Source: Antarctobacter albus
GTDB taxonomy: Bacteria; Pseudomonadota; Alphaproteobacteria; Rhodobacterales; Rhodobacteraceae
DNA: 64,000 nt
Reading direction: 5' to 3'
Assembly (NCBI RefSeq): GCF_900101505.1
Contig: NZ_FMZI01000007.1
Location: 272,607-336,606, forward strand
Shown here: piece by piece, positions 1-8,249 of the stretch
Numbering within the stretch: the stretch's first letter is position 1
Layout of the letters: each line of letters opens with the position of its first letter
Translations under genes and position numbers: made by a program
The notes under the pieces: model-generated
The model's input: only the letters and a program-made list of their open reading frames with translations
Told to the model about the DNA's origin: nothing
The model's database searches: none

Positions 1-834
1 GTGCGGCAGTAGCCAGTTCGGCCCGATGGCACCGATGCGATCCAGCCAGTCGATGGGCGAGGTGCCATGTTGTTCCTGCACCAACCTGATCTCGGTCGGG
101 GACTGGCAGGAATGCAGGCGCACGGGGGCGCCCATTTCCGCGGCAATCGCATGGGTGCGTTGCAGCAGGCTTGCTGTGCAGGTCTCGATCCGGTCGGGGG
201 CGAACATGGCGCGGATGCGCCCGCCCGCGATGCCGTCGATCCTTTGCGCAAAGTCTGCCGCCTTGGCCAGATCCTTGAGGCCACGCGCCTCGTCATAGGT
301 CGCGCGAATGGTGCCGGTCTCGTCGGTGACCTGCCCGCCGGTCCGGTAGGCCGGGCCAAGGTAGGCGCGCAGGCCCAGATCCTCGGCCGCGGCCGCGGCG
401 GCATCGAATTCCGCAACCGTTTCCCCCCACGCGCGGTAGAACAGAGAGGCGATGGGCAGGGCTGTGGTGATCCCGTTGCGGATCAGCTGTGCAAAGGCAA
501 AGCGTTTCTGGAAGGCCAGTTCCTCTGGCGAGTACATCTCGTAGGGGCCGGCATCGACATAGCTTTGCGGCCAGACCCGCCCCTTTTTCCAGGCCGGGCC
601 GTTGTCGTAGCCCAGGATCGTCGTGTCGAGATCGGACAGCGCGTCGAGGTCGATGAAACCGGGCGACAGGATCGCCTCGCCATAGTCGATGTGCGCATCC
701 GCATCGCCGTCGAAGCTGGCGCCGACATGCAGGATGCGTGTGCCCTCGATCACGACACAGCCGTTCTCGAAGACAACATGGGCGCCGTCCCGATGCCCGA
801 CGACCCAGCGCGCGGAAAGGCGGGTCCGGCTCAC
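1..834 (-). CDS. Amidohydrolase superfamily protein, truncated by the window edge
   Basis: An open frame runs on the minus strand from a GTG at 834 (overlapping the TGA of the upstream amidohydrolase as GTGA) to the left edge, giving about 278 residues of an incomplete protein. It resembles the ATZ/TRZ/guanine-deaminase group of amidohydrolases: an N-terminal beta domain, then the strand-1 region reading SPGFIDLDALSDLDT, and a later HSCQSPTEI segment. At strand 1 the usual metal-binding HxH is replaced by DLDALSD, so the metal site differs from canonical deaminases. It is the last visible gene of an operon with a second amidohydrolase and a Dpp-type importer, so it probably acts on the imported compound. 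The substrate cannot be told from sequence; the C-terminus lies outside the window. Confidence 0.75.
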   Translation of the reverse strand, partial: MSRTRLSARWVVGHRDGAHVVFENGCVVIEGTRILHVGASFDGDADAHIDYGEAILSPGFIDLDALSDLDTTILGYDNGPAWKKGRVWPQSYVDAGPYEMYSPEELAFQKRFAFAQLIRNGITTALPIASLFYRAWGETVAEFDAAAAAAEDLGLRAYLGPAYRTGGQVTDETGTIRATYDEARGLKDLAKAADFAQRIDGIAGGRIRAMFAPDRIETCTASLLQRTHAIAAEMGAPVRLHSCQSPTEIRLVQEQHGTSPIDWLDRIGAIGPNWLLPH

Positions 835-2006
835 GGTGCCGCCACCACGCAGGCACCGTCCCGCGCCGTGACGGCCCCGGCCTTCAGCACCATTTTGCGG
901 GGGGCACGCAGGGCGACGGCCTCGGCCAGCGTCTCACCCTCGACCAGGACTGCATCGGCGCGGTCGCCAATGCCCAGGCCATAGCCTTCGGTTTCCATGA
1001 TCGCGGCGCCGCCAAAGGTGCAGATGTCCAGCGCAAGCTCGACCTCGTCATCCCGGCGCAGGTTGTTGCGCTGACCGATGAACATGGCGCGTTCCAGCAT
1101 GTCCGCATTGCCGTAGGGGCCCCAGGTGTCGCGGATGCCGTCCGAGCCAGACCCGGTCAGGATGCCCGCCGCCTTCAGCTCCTTGACCGCCGGGACCGGG
1201 GCAGAGGCGGGGGCGGTGGTGATGATGTGGATGCGGTTTTCGGCCAGTTGCGCCTGCAGGTCGGCCACATAGGCGCGGTCCATCATGCCCAGGCAGAAGG
1301 CATGGCTGATCGTGACCTTGCCCTGCATCCCGTGTGCCCTGGTCCGGGCGATGATCTCTTCCATCGAGAAACCGCCCAGGGCGTCTCGTTCGTGCAGGTG
1401 GATGTCGACCGGTTTGCCGTGCTTTTCCGCCAGCATGAACACGGCGTCGAGATGCCCCTTGGGGTCACGCTCGATCCCGCAGGGGTCGATCCCGCCGACG
1501 ATATCGGCCCCCAGGGCCAACGCCTGGTCCATCATCTCGACAGTGCCGGGACGCGGCATCATCGAGGATTGCGGAAAGGCGACGATCTCGATGTCGACGA
1601 TGTCCTTCAGCTTGTCGCGGGTTTCCATGACGCCTTCGATGCCGGCCAGCCCGTGATGGGTGTCGACGTCGACATGGCTGCGGATCTGTGTCGTGCCGTG
1701 GCTGACCGACAGGATCGCCTGCCGTTCCGATTGCACCTGCGGGTCAAGCCCCAGCGAGACCTTCACCTCGCGCTCGTTGGTGATCTTGTCGATCAGGCGC
1801 GGGCCGACCTCGTTGCGATACCAGGGCATGCCCAGCAGGGACTTGTCCAAGTGGGTATGGGCCTCGACCAGGCCGGGGATCAGGATGCGTCCGCCGCAAT
1901 CGATGGTTTCGGCACCATCCGGGGCGGTTTCGACGAAAACGCCGTCGGCGATGTGCAGGTCCGTTGCGGGGCCACCCATCGGGCGGCAGTTCTTGAGGGT
2001 CTTCAT
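831..2006 (-). CDS. Cytosine-deaminase-like amidohydrolase
   Basis: 391 residues, CodA-type member of the amidohydrolase superfamily, expected to be a cytosolic metal-dependent deaminase or hydrolase of a cyclic amide/amine. The metal ligands are visible in order: AHTHLDK near residue 51, DIHLHE near residue 196, SHAF near residue 230 and the aspartate in GSGSDGIRD near residue 285. The CodA-specific HLDK is intact. The start lies 4 nt after the permease stop, and the stop overlaps the next amidohydrolase, so the genes are co-transcribed with the importer. This group also includes N-isopropylammelide and creatinine-type hydrolases, so the substrate is only inferred to be a small nitrogen heterocycle. 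Confidence 0.88.
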   Translation of the reverse strand: MKTLKNCRPMGGPATDLHIADGVFVETAPDGAETIDCGGRILIPGLVEAHTHLDKSLLGMPWYRNEVGPRLIDKITNEREVKVSLGLDPQVQSERQAILSVSHGTTQIRSHVDVDTHHGLAGIEGVMETRDKLKDIVDIEIVAFPQSSMMPRPGTVEMMDQALALGADIVGGIDPCGIERDPKGHLDAVFMLAEKHGKPVDIHLHERDALGGFSMEEIIARTRAHGMQGKVTISHAFCLGMMDRAYVADLQAQLAENRIHIITTAPASAPVPAVKELKAAGILTGSGSDGIRDTWGPYGNADMLERAMFIGQRNNLRRDDEVELALDICTFGGAAIMETEGYGLGIGDRADAVLVEGETLAEAVALRAPRKMVLKAGAVTARDGACVVAAP

Positions 2007-2010
2007 GGGG

Positions 2011-2988
2011 TCATCTCAGTTTGGGGTTGAGGGCATCGCGCAGCCAGTCGCCGATCATGTTGACGGATAGCACGATCAGGCACAGCTGCACGGCGGGGAA
2101 CACGACGATCCACCACAGGCCGGAAAACAGGTACTGGTTGCCGATCCGGATGAGCGTGCCGAGGCTGGGTTGATCCGGCGGCATTCCCACGCCGAGAAAG
2201 GACAGCGTTGCCTCCGACAGGATCGCCAGGCCAAAGTTCAGCGTGGCCGCGACCAGGATCGGGGTCAGGCAGTTGGGCAGGATGTGGTGCAGCATGATCC
2301 GCCAGGGTTTCACCCGGATCAGCCGTGCGGCCTGCACGTATTCCTTCTTGCGCTCGACCATCGCGCTGGCGCGGACGGTCCGCGCGTACTGGACCCAGCT
2401 GGGCACGGCGATGGCAAGGATCAGGATCGGTGCGGCCAGGATGTCCTTCAGCCCCGTCGGCAAAGAGGCGGTGGCAACGGCGGTGATCAGGATGGCGATC
2501 AGGATGAAGGGCATCGACAACAGGACATCGCCCAGGCGCATGATCACGTTGTCGATCCAGCCGCCGAAATAGCCCGCGATCAACCCCAGGCTCAGCCCGA
2601 CGGAGAGCGCCGCGATGACAGAGGCAAAGCCGATGATCAGCGAAATGCGCGAGCCGTAGAGGATCGCCGAGAGGATATCGCGCCCCTGGGTGTCGGTGCC
2701 CAGGATGTAGGGCCATTGTCCCGCCTCGTTCCAGATCGGCGGGATCTCGGAGTTCCAGAGTTCCAGCGCGGCCAGGTCATAGGGGTCCTGCGGCGTGATC
2801 CAGGGGGCAAAGAGCGCCGTCAGGGTCACCAGCGCCAGCAGGCAGGCAGCGAAGACCGCGCTGGGGTGGGTGCGGAAGGAATACCACAGGTCGCTGTCGC
2901 GGATCGCCGCCAGGCGTGCCCGGCGGGCGGGCAGGGGGGGCGTGTCGGTCTTTGTGTCGGTCTCGGTGGTCATGGACAGGTCAGCCAT
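2011..2988 (-). CDS. Dipeptide/oligopeptide-type ABC transporter permease (DppC-like)
   Basis: About 325 residues with a cytoplasmic N-terminal tail rich in Thr/Lys, one membrane span near residue 50, an N-terminal OppC_N-type segment, and the BPD_transp_1 domain with its EAA loop around VERKKEYVQAARL. It is the second membrane subunit of a peptide/nickel-type (PepT family) importer. I chose ATG 2988 over an upstream in-frame start because it is preceded by GGAGGGG and overlaps the stop of the DppB-like gene by 8 nt. It works with the DppB-like permease and the binding protein upstream. No ATPase gene is seen before the left edge. Confidence 0.92.
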   Translation of the reverse strand: MADLSMTTETDTKTDTPPLPARRARLAAIRDSDLWYSFRTHPSAVFAACLLALVTLTALFAPWITPQDPYDLAALELWNSEIPPIWNEAGQWPYILGTDTQGRDILSAILYGSRISLIIGFASVIAALSVGLSLGLIAGYFGGWIDNVIMRLGDVLLSMPFILIAILITAVATASLPTGLKDILAAPILILAIAVPSWVQYARTVRASAMVERKKEYVQAARLIRVKPWRIMLHHILPNCLTPILVAATLNFGLAILSEATLSFLGVGMPPDQPSLGTLIRIGNQYLFSGLWWIVVFPAVQLCLIVLSVNMIGDWLRDALNPKLR

Positions 2989-3973
2989 TGGCCCCTCCGG
3001 CTTTGGCGGCGTCGTCGCGCAGGCGCGGGTCGACCCAGGCATAGGTCACGTCCACAACCGTGTTGAGGACGACGAAGATGAAGGAGACAAGCATCAGGTA
3101 GGCGGCCATCACCGGGATATCGACGAAGGTCACGGCCTGGATGAAGAGCAGGCCCATGCCCGGCCATTGAAAGACCGTCTCGGTGACAAGCGCGAAGGCG
3201 ATCAGGTTGCCGATCTGCATGCCCGTCAGAGTGATGACCGGCATCAGGCAGTTGCGCAGCGCATGCACCCAGTTGACCCGCCCGACGGGCACGCCGCGCG
3301 CGCGGGCAAACTTGACGTAGTCCGTGCGCAGGGTTTCCAGCATCTCCGCCCGGACCAGGCGCATGACAAGGGTGATCTGGAAGGTCGACAATGAAATCGC
3401 CGGCAGCACCAGTGCGGCCCGGCCCGAAGGGGTCAACAACCCCGTCGACCACCATCCGATGTCCACCGTCTCTCCGCGTCCGAAGGCAGGCAGCCAGCCA
3501 AGAGAGACGGAAAAGGCCAGGATCAACATGATGCCCACCACGAAGGAGGGCAGGGAGACGCCCACGATGGACCCCAGCTGCAAGGCATTGGCCAGTGGCG
3601 AGTTTCGGTGCACGGCGGTGATGACACCCAGAGGGATGCCCACGACGAGGGAAATGACGGTGGCCACCAGCACCAGCTCGAAGGTTGCGGGAAACCGCTC
3701 TCCGATCAGAACCATCACGTCCTGCTGGTTGCGGTAGGAAATGCCGAAATCCCCCTGCACCGCATTGGTCACGAAGCGGGTGTATTGCGTGATGAACCCG
3801 TCGTTCAGGCCCAGGCGTTCACGCAGTTCCGCGCGGTCGGCCTGTGTCGCCTGTTCGTTGACCATCATCTCGACCGGGTCGCCGAAGAACCGGAAGATGG
3901 TGAAGGCCAGCAGGGCCACCGCCAGCATGACGAAGGCCGCGTTGGCGGTGCGCTTGATAAGGAAGGCGAGCAT
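2981..3973 (-). CDS. Dipeptide/oligopeptide-type ABC transporter permease (DppB-like)
   Basis: 330 residues, starting MLAFLIKRTANAAFVML as is typical of DppB/GsiC permeases: one N-terminal span, a periplasmic segment with GLNDGFITQY, then the BPD_transp_1 domain with an EAA loop near RTDYVKFARARGVP. It forms the heteromeric membrane channel with the DppC-like subunit just downstream. It follows the binding-protein gene after a 56-nt gap that holds a strong hairpin, a usual arrangement for producing more binding protein than permease. Confidence 0.93.
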   Translation of the reverse strand: MLAFLIKRTANAAFVMLAVALLAFTIFRFFGDPVEMMVNEQATQADRAELRERLGLNDGFITQYTRFVTNAVQGDFGISYRNQQDVMVLIGERFPATFELVLVATVISLVVGIPLGVITAVHRNSPLANALQLGSIVGVSLPSFVVGIMLILAFSVSLGWLPAFGRGETVDIGWWSTGLLTPSGRAALVLPAISLSTFQITLVMRLVRAEMLETLRTDYVKFARARGVPVGRVNWVHALRNCLMPVITLTGMQIGNLIAFALVTETVFQWPGMGLLFIQAVTFVDIPVMAAYLMLVSFIFVVLNTVVDVTYAWVDPRLRDDAAKAGGANG

Positions 3974-3993
3974 GGGAACTCCGGTCTGATGGG

Positions 3994-4017
3994 GGCTGCG
4001 GGGAGACCCCCGCAGCC
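3994..4017 (-). terminator. Intercistronic hairpin after the binding-protein gene
   Basis: A perfect 10-bp stem (GGCTGCGGGG pairing with CCCCGCAGCC) with a 4-nt loop lies between the binding-protein and permease genes. No clear U-run follows it on the minus strand. It probably stabilises the upstream mRNA or partly terminates transcription, lowering permease expression. Confidence 0.55.
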
Positions 4018-4029
4018 GGTCCTGTCGGA

Positions 4030-5607
4030 TCAGTCGTCGGTGGCGACGCGGGCGAACCAGAGCCGCGGCTTGTTGTCCGGGAACAGCGGCATCTCGGCCA
4101 CTTCCCCGGTCACGGCCCAGGCCATCGGCTGCTGGTGCAGCGGGATCATGATCATCTCGTCCTTGACGATCCCCAGGGCCTCGGTTTCCAGCGACAGGCG
4201 CTTGTCGAGGTCCAGTTCCATGCCGGCCTGCTGGATCAGCGCGTCAAGTTCGGGGTAGGACCAACCGCCCCAGTTGAACACGCCGGAGTTGCCTTCCTTG
4301 GAGTGGAAGATCTGCAGCAGCGGCGAATAGGCGTCCAGCATCGGCAGGGTGGCCCAGCCCAGGGTGTAGATGTCGGTCTTGCCCTGGGTGCGCTTGGGCG
4401 TCTGCACCGCGCGCGGCGCCACGTCCAGTTTGGGCGCCAGCCCGATACGCGACCACATCGAGGCGATGGCCTGGCAGAATTGTTCCTCGTTCACCAGCCC
4501 GTCGGACAGGCAGTTGAACTCAAAGGTCAGCCCCTCGGGCACACCGGCCTCGGCCAGCAGTTTCTTCGAGGCGTCGGGATCGTATCCGGGAACCGTATCC
4601 AGTTCTTCGGCGTAGCCGGGGATCGGCGGCGCGACGGTTGCGCCTGCAATCCGGGATTTGCCGCGCATCACCCGCTGGTGGATCAGGTCGAGGTCGATGG
4701 CTTTGTAGAGCGCCTCGCGCACGGCTTTGTCCTTGAACGGGTTGGGTTCGCCCGTCGTCAGTGTGTCGCGGAAGGGGAAACCGATCATCACGGTGCGCAG
4801 GTCGACGCCTTCCAGCACGTTCACGTTCGGGGCCGCTTCGAGGCGCGGAAGATCCTGCACCGGCGCGTCATTGGTAAAGTTGATTTCGCCCGAAAGCAGG
4901 GCGGCGACGCGGGTCGCGGCCGAGGTCACCGGAGTCAGCTCGATCCGGTCGAGGTTGTGCTGGGGGTCGTCCCACCAGGCGGGATTGACGACGAACACCG
5001 TCTTGGCGTCCGGCTGGCGGCTTTCGACGATGAAAGGCCCGGTGCCGTTCGCGTTGTAGGTGGCAAAGCCCTCCTTGCCCGAGCCGATGTCCGTCGGCAG
5101 CAGAGAGTCGTTCGCCTCCATCCATTCCTTGTCGAAAATATGGATGTTCGTCAGGTCGTTGAGCAGCAGAGGATAGGTGCCGTTCAGGGTGATGTCGACG
5201 GTGTGCGCATCCACCACGGCCGAGGACACATAGGCCGGCAGGTTGCCCTTGAGCGGCGAGGTCTCGTGGCTCACCCGCTCCAGCGAGGCGACGACGTCAT
5301 CGGCGGTGAAGGGCGCGCCGTCGTGAAAGGTCACGCCTTCGCGCAGCTTGAAGCGCCAAGTCACCTGGTCTTCGAGGATCTCCCAGCTTTCCGCCAGCGC
5401 AGGCTCGATCTTGAGGTCGGCATCATAGCGCACGAGGCCCTCGTAGACGTGGTTCAGCACGTTGATCGTAAAGCTGTCACCGTAGGAGTAGGGGTCAAGC
5501 GAGCCGATGTCGCGATTGGCACCCCATTTCAGGACATTCTCGGCCTGCACACCGCCCGCGAGAGAGGCAAGTGCTGCAGAAGCAAGCAGGAGTTTTCTGA
5601 TCGTCAT
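4030..5607 (-). CDS. ABC transporter substrate-binding protein, DppA/OppA family (SBP_bac_5)
   Basis: 525 residues with a cleavable Sec signal peptide (MTIRKLLLASAALASLAGG, cleavage near VQA-EN) and the family-5 fold: KWGANRDIGSLDPYSYGD, HVYEGLVRYD near residue 65, then WRFKLREGVTFHDGAPFTADDV. It captures a peptide-like or other medium-sized solute in the periplasm and delivers it to the two permeases downstream. The start at 5607 is set by the signal peptide and an upstream GGGACCAGACG; a longer in-frame ORF adds residues unlike a signal sequence. The paired amidohydrolases suggest the solute may be a nitrogen heterocycle or amide rather than a peptide. That is inference. Confidence 0.9.
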   Translation of the reverse strand: MTIRKLLLASAALASLAGGVQAENVLKWGANRDIGSLDPYSYGDSFTINVLNHVYEGLVRYDADLKIEPALAESWEILEDQVTWRFKLREGVTFHDGAPFTADDVVASLERVSHETSPLKGNLPAYVSSAVVDAHTVDITLNGTYPLLLNDLTNIHIFDKEWMEANDSLLPTDIGSGKEGFATYNANGTGPFIVESRQPDAKTVFVVNPAWWDDPQHNLDRIELTPVTSAATRVAALLSGEINFTNDAPVQDLPRLEAAPNVNVLEGVDLRTVMIGFPFRDTLTTGEPNPFKDKAVREALYKAIDLDLIHQRVMRGKSRIAGATVAPPIPGYAEELDTVPGYDPDASKKLLAEAGVPEGLTFEFNCLSDGLVNEEQFCQAIASMWSRIGLAPKLDVAPRAVQTPKRTQGKTDIYTLGWATLPMLDAYSPLLQIFHSKEGNSGVFNWGGWSYPELDALIQQAGMELDLDKRLSLETEALGIVKDEMIMIPLHQQPMAWAVTGEVAEMPLFPDNKPRLWFARVATDD

Positions 5608-5652
5608 ATCGTCTGGTCCCTGTTGTTGGATTGTACTTGGGAATCGGTAGGA

Positions 5653-5734
5653 TTGGATACGATGTGATCTTGATGCGGGATTGAATCTCACTTGGCAAGA
5701 AAATTGTATCCAATTGACGTCGATGTTTGGATAC
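5653..5734. promoter_or_regulatory. Putative GntR operators between the importer and gntR genes
   Basis: Three copies of the same octamer sit in the 167-bp divergent intergenic region: TTGGATAC at 5653-5660 and 5727-5734, and its inverse GTATCCAA at 5706-5713. The last two form an inverted repeat with a 13-bp spacer. They lie between the binding-protein gene and the gntR gene, where a FadR-type regulator would control both. Assignment to that protein is inference. Confidence 0.45.
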
Positions 5735-5774
5735 GCTATCAGGATTGCACAAAGAACAGACAAGAAGACGAGTC

Positions 5775-6461
5775 ATGAGTGACCAGACCACCCTGACGGA
5801 TGCCGTTCACACGCTTCTCAAGCGGGCGATCATCGAGCAGGCCCTGAAGCCCGGCATGCGCCTGCCCGAGGACACGGTGGGCGAACAGTTCGGCGTGTCG
5901 CGCACGATCGTGCGTCATGCGTTGGTGCGGTTGCAGAACGAAGGGCTGGTTGTCACGCGGCGCAATCGCGGGGCTTTTGTCGCTGAACCTTCGCTGGAAG
6001 AGGCCAAGCAGATCTTCGAGGTGCGGCGCGCGCTGGAGCGCGAGGTGATTCGCATCCTGGTTGAGCGTCTGCCGGACAGCGGCTTCGACCAGCTAGAAGC
6101 GCATGTCCGCAGCGAGCAGAGCGTCAAGGGCAAGGACGGGCCGGTGTCGATTCGCCTTGCGGGTGAATTCCACACTTTGTTGGCGGAGCTGACCGGCAAT
6201 GCGGTTCTGTCCCGCTACGTGTCAGAGGTCGTGCTGCGCTGTTCCCTGATCATGGCGATGTATGCCCGGACCCATTCGTCGGACTGTGCCGTCGATGAGC
6301 ATTCCCAGATCATCGAGGCGATCCGGACGGGGGATGCGGACAGGGCGATGACGCTGATGGATCACCACCTTGGCGCGGTTGCCGGTCGGGCCGAGCTGGA
6401 AAAGAAACCGGACAGCGTCTCTTCGATCCTGTCTCACTATGGCAAGGAACTCGCCCAGTGA
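5775..6461 (+). CDS. GntR family transcriptional regulator (FadR/FCD subfamily)
   Basis: 228 residues: a winged helix-turn-helix (residues about 12-75, with MRLPEDTVGEQFGVSRTIVR) followed by an all-helical FCD ligand domain (about 85-215) with a histidine in RLAGEFHTLL, as in metal-binding FCD domains. It is divergent from the importer/amidohydrolase operon and probably regulates it in response to the substrate. ATG 5775 is chosen because it follows AGAAGACGAG and begins the HTH domain at the usual distance. The stop overlaps the GTG of the next gene, so the two are translationally coupled. Confidence 0.9.
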   Translation: MSDQTTLTDAVHTLLKRAIIEQALKPGMRLPEDTVGEQFGVSRTIVRHALVRLQNEGLVVTRRNRGAFVAEPSLEEAKQIFEVRRALEREVIRILVERLPDSGFDQLEAHVRSEQSVKGKDGPVSIRLAGEFHTLLAELTGNAVLSRYVSEVVLRCSLIMAMYARTHSSDCAVDEHSQIIEAIRTGDADRAMTLMDHHLGAVAGRAELEKKPDSVSSILSHYGKELAQ

Positions 6462-7120
6462 CGGACAGACGGATACACCACGCGCTGAACTTTGCAGAGC
6501 TCACCCCGCGCGAGGCCTACAAGGTCATGATCGGGACCATCGTGCCGCGCCCCATCGCCTGGGTAACGACAATCTCCCCCGATGGGTTGGTGAATGCGGC
6601 GCCCTATTCCTTCTTCAACTGCCTGTCGGCCGATCCGCCGATCCTCGCGCTGGGCGTCGAGAACAAGCCCGACCGCAGTTTCAAGGACACCGCCTTCAAC
6701 ATCCGCATGACCGAGTGTTTCACCGTCAACATCGTCGACCGCGCCAATGTCGAGGCGATGTCCGTGACGGCGGCGGGCTTTGCGCCCGAGGTGGATGAGC
6801 TGGAAATGGCGGGCCTGACGGCGGCACCCGGCGAGATGGTCGCCTGTCCGCGGATCAAGGAAGCGCCCGTCGCATTCGAATGCCGCCGCTACCTGGGGAT
6901 CGAGATAAGTTCGGCGCGCGAGATCATTCTTGGCCAGATCGTCATGGCCCACGTCCGCGAGGACATCATCGACCTCGACACCTATTATTCGACCCACACC
7001 GCGCTGGATGCGCTGGGCCGCATGGGGGGCGACGGATATGCCGGGACGATGGATTATTTCGACCTTCCGACCCCCTCTGCCACCGAGGTCCTGTCCGCAC
7101 GCAAGGCGCGCCGGGCCTGA
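6458..7120 (+). CDS. Flavin reductase-like domain protein (DIM6/NTAB family)
   Basis: 220 residues of the flavin-reductase-like FMN-binding split-barrel family, with the characteristic GTIVPRPIAWVTTI start of the fold near residue 24, NAAPYSFFNCLSADPP near residue 47 and NIRMTECFTVNIV near residue 82. Members bind FMN and either reduce free flavin for an oxygenase or act as flavoproteins of unknown function. The GTG start overlaps the gntR stop (GTGA), so it belongs to the gntR transcript. It ends exactly where the convergent lacI gene ends, with the two stop codons adjacent. Its partner is not evident. Confidence 0.82.
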   Translation: MTDRRIHHALNFAELTPREAYKVMIGTIVPRPIAWVTTISPDGLVNAAPYSFFNCLSADPPILALGVENKPDRSFKDTAFNIRMTECFTVNIVDRANVEAMSVTAAGFAPEVDELEMAGLTAAPGEMVACPRIKEAPVAFECRRYLGIEISSAREIILGQIVMAHVREDIIDLDTYYSTHTALDALGRMGGDGYAGTMDYFDLPTPSATEVLSARKARRA

Positions 7121-8131
7121 TCAGGCTGGTGCCGGACCTGTCGAGGCGCGCTCGACCAGCGTGGCTTCGATCCGTTCGGGCGGGGTGCCCGTGGCGTCAG
7201 TCTCGGCCTTCGGCGTACCCTGCATCATCGCCACGACCTGCTTGACGGCCGCGCGCCCCATTTCAAGGCGCGGCTGGTGGATGGTCGTCAGAGAGGGCAC
7301 GAAACGGTCCGCGAAATCGATATCGTCAAAACCCACGACGGACACATCACCGGGCACGTCGCAGCCAAGGCGAATGCACTCGGACACAAAGCCGAGCGCG
7401 CATTCGTCCGAGGCGCAGAACACCCCGGTCGGGCGGTTGTCCAGCCCTGCCCACCGCCGGGCGGCCTCTGCCCCGGACTCGAGTGTGAAATCGCCGGGGA
7501 ACACGGTTGCCTCGGCGCCGTTTCGTGATGCGGCGTCCAGGAAACCCTGCCTGCGGGTGATCGCCAGCACGTTTTCCTCTGGCCCGTTGACGTGCAGGAT
7601 GCTGCGATGCCCCAGCCCGACCAGGTGATCGACGGCCAGCCCTGCGGCGGCGTGGTTGTCGATGCCCAGGCGCGGGGCGTCATAGGCGTCGTTCCATTCG
7701 CTGAGCTGGATCAGGGGCAGGCGCCATCCATTCACCACCTCGGGATCAAGGCCGCCGTCCAGCAGAACGATCCCGTCGGCGCGCCCGTCATACCCCAGTG
7801 ACAACAGACGGTCGCGCCCGATGCGGCTGTCCGAGATCTGGACGGTCAGGCCGACCGAACTCGCCTCTTCCTGGACCGCTGCGAAGATGCGGCTGAAAAA
7901 CGTGTTGGACAGGTTCGGGGCAAGGATCAGCAGGGACCGCGCGCGGCGCTGGCGCAGGTCGCGGGCGGCAGAGTTGATCCGGTAGCCGGTGGCCTTGACC
8001 GCCTCCATGACCTTCTTGCGCGTGGCCGGCCCGACGGAGTCCGGCGCGGACAGGGCCCGGCTGACGGTGGCCGTGGACACCCCTGCAAGCGTGGCCACGT
8101 CCTTGATCTTCACTCTTGCCCGGGCCGTCAT
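7121..8131 (-). CDS. LacI family transcriptional regulator
   Basis: 336 residues: N-terminal LacI helix-turn-helix and hinge (IKDVATLAGVSTATVSRAL, residues about 8-27) followed by a periplasmic-binding-protein-like effector domain (SLLILAPNLSNTFFSRI near residue 68, DGIVLLDGG near residue 120). It probably represses the divergent sugar/polyol operon that starts at 8250 and its own gene. Two LacI-type palindromes in the 118-bp intergenic region support this. The effector is unknown. Confidence 0.92.
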   Translation of the reverse strand: MTARARVKIKDVATLAGVSTATVSRALSAPDSVGPATRKKVMEAVKATGYRINSAARDLRQRRARSLLILAPNLSNTFFSRIFAAVQEEASSVGLTVQISDSRIGRDRLLSLGYDGRADGIVLLDGGLDPEVVNGWRLPLIQLSEWNDAYDAPRLGIDNHAAAGLAVDHLVGLGHRSILHVNGPEENVLAITRRQGFLDAASRNGAEATVFPGDFTLESGAEAARRWAGLDNRPTGVFCASDECALGFVSECIRLGCDVPGDVSVVGFDDIDFADRFVPSLTTIHQPRLEMGRAAVKQVVAMMQGTPKAETDATGTPPERIEATLVERASTGPAPA

Positions 8132-8157
8132 CTTGTCTCCTGGATATTGCAGCTTGT

Positions 8158-8211
8158 TAATCGATTACATTTTTTATTGCAAACGCGGCGTGAATCACGT
8201 GTAATCGATTT
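8158..8211. promoter_or_regulatory. Pair of LacI-type operators between lacI and the sugar operon
   Basis: TAATCGATTA, a perfect palindrome, lies at 8158-8167 next to the lacI start. A near copy, TAATCGATTT, lies at 8202-8211 (core AATCGATT at 8203-8210), about 40 bp upstream of the first operon gene. The central CG dyad and spacing are typical of LacI-family operators, so both promoters could be repressed together, possibly with looping. Confidence 0.65.
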
Positions 8212-8249
8212 CACAAGGTGCCGGGGAGGACGGCGCCGTGGGAGGACTC

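Noticed and set aside
67..984. A 305-residue plus-strand open frame at the left edge
   Set aside because: It is the complement of the two amidohydrolase genes. Its composition is Arg/Ala/Gly-rich without any domain, while the minus strand gives clear homology.
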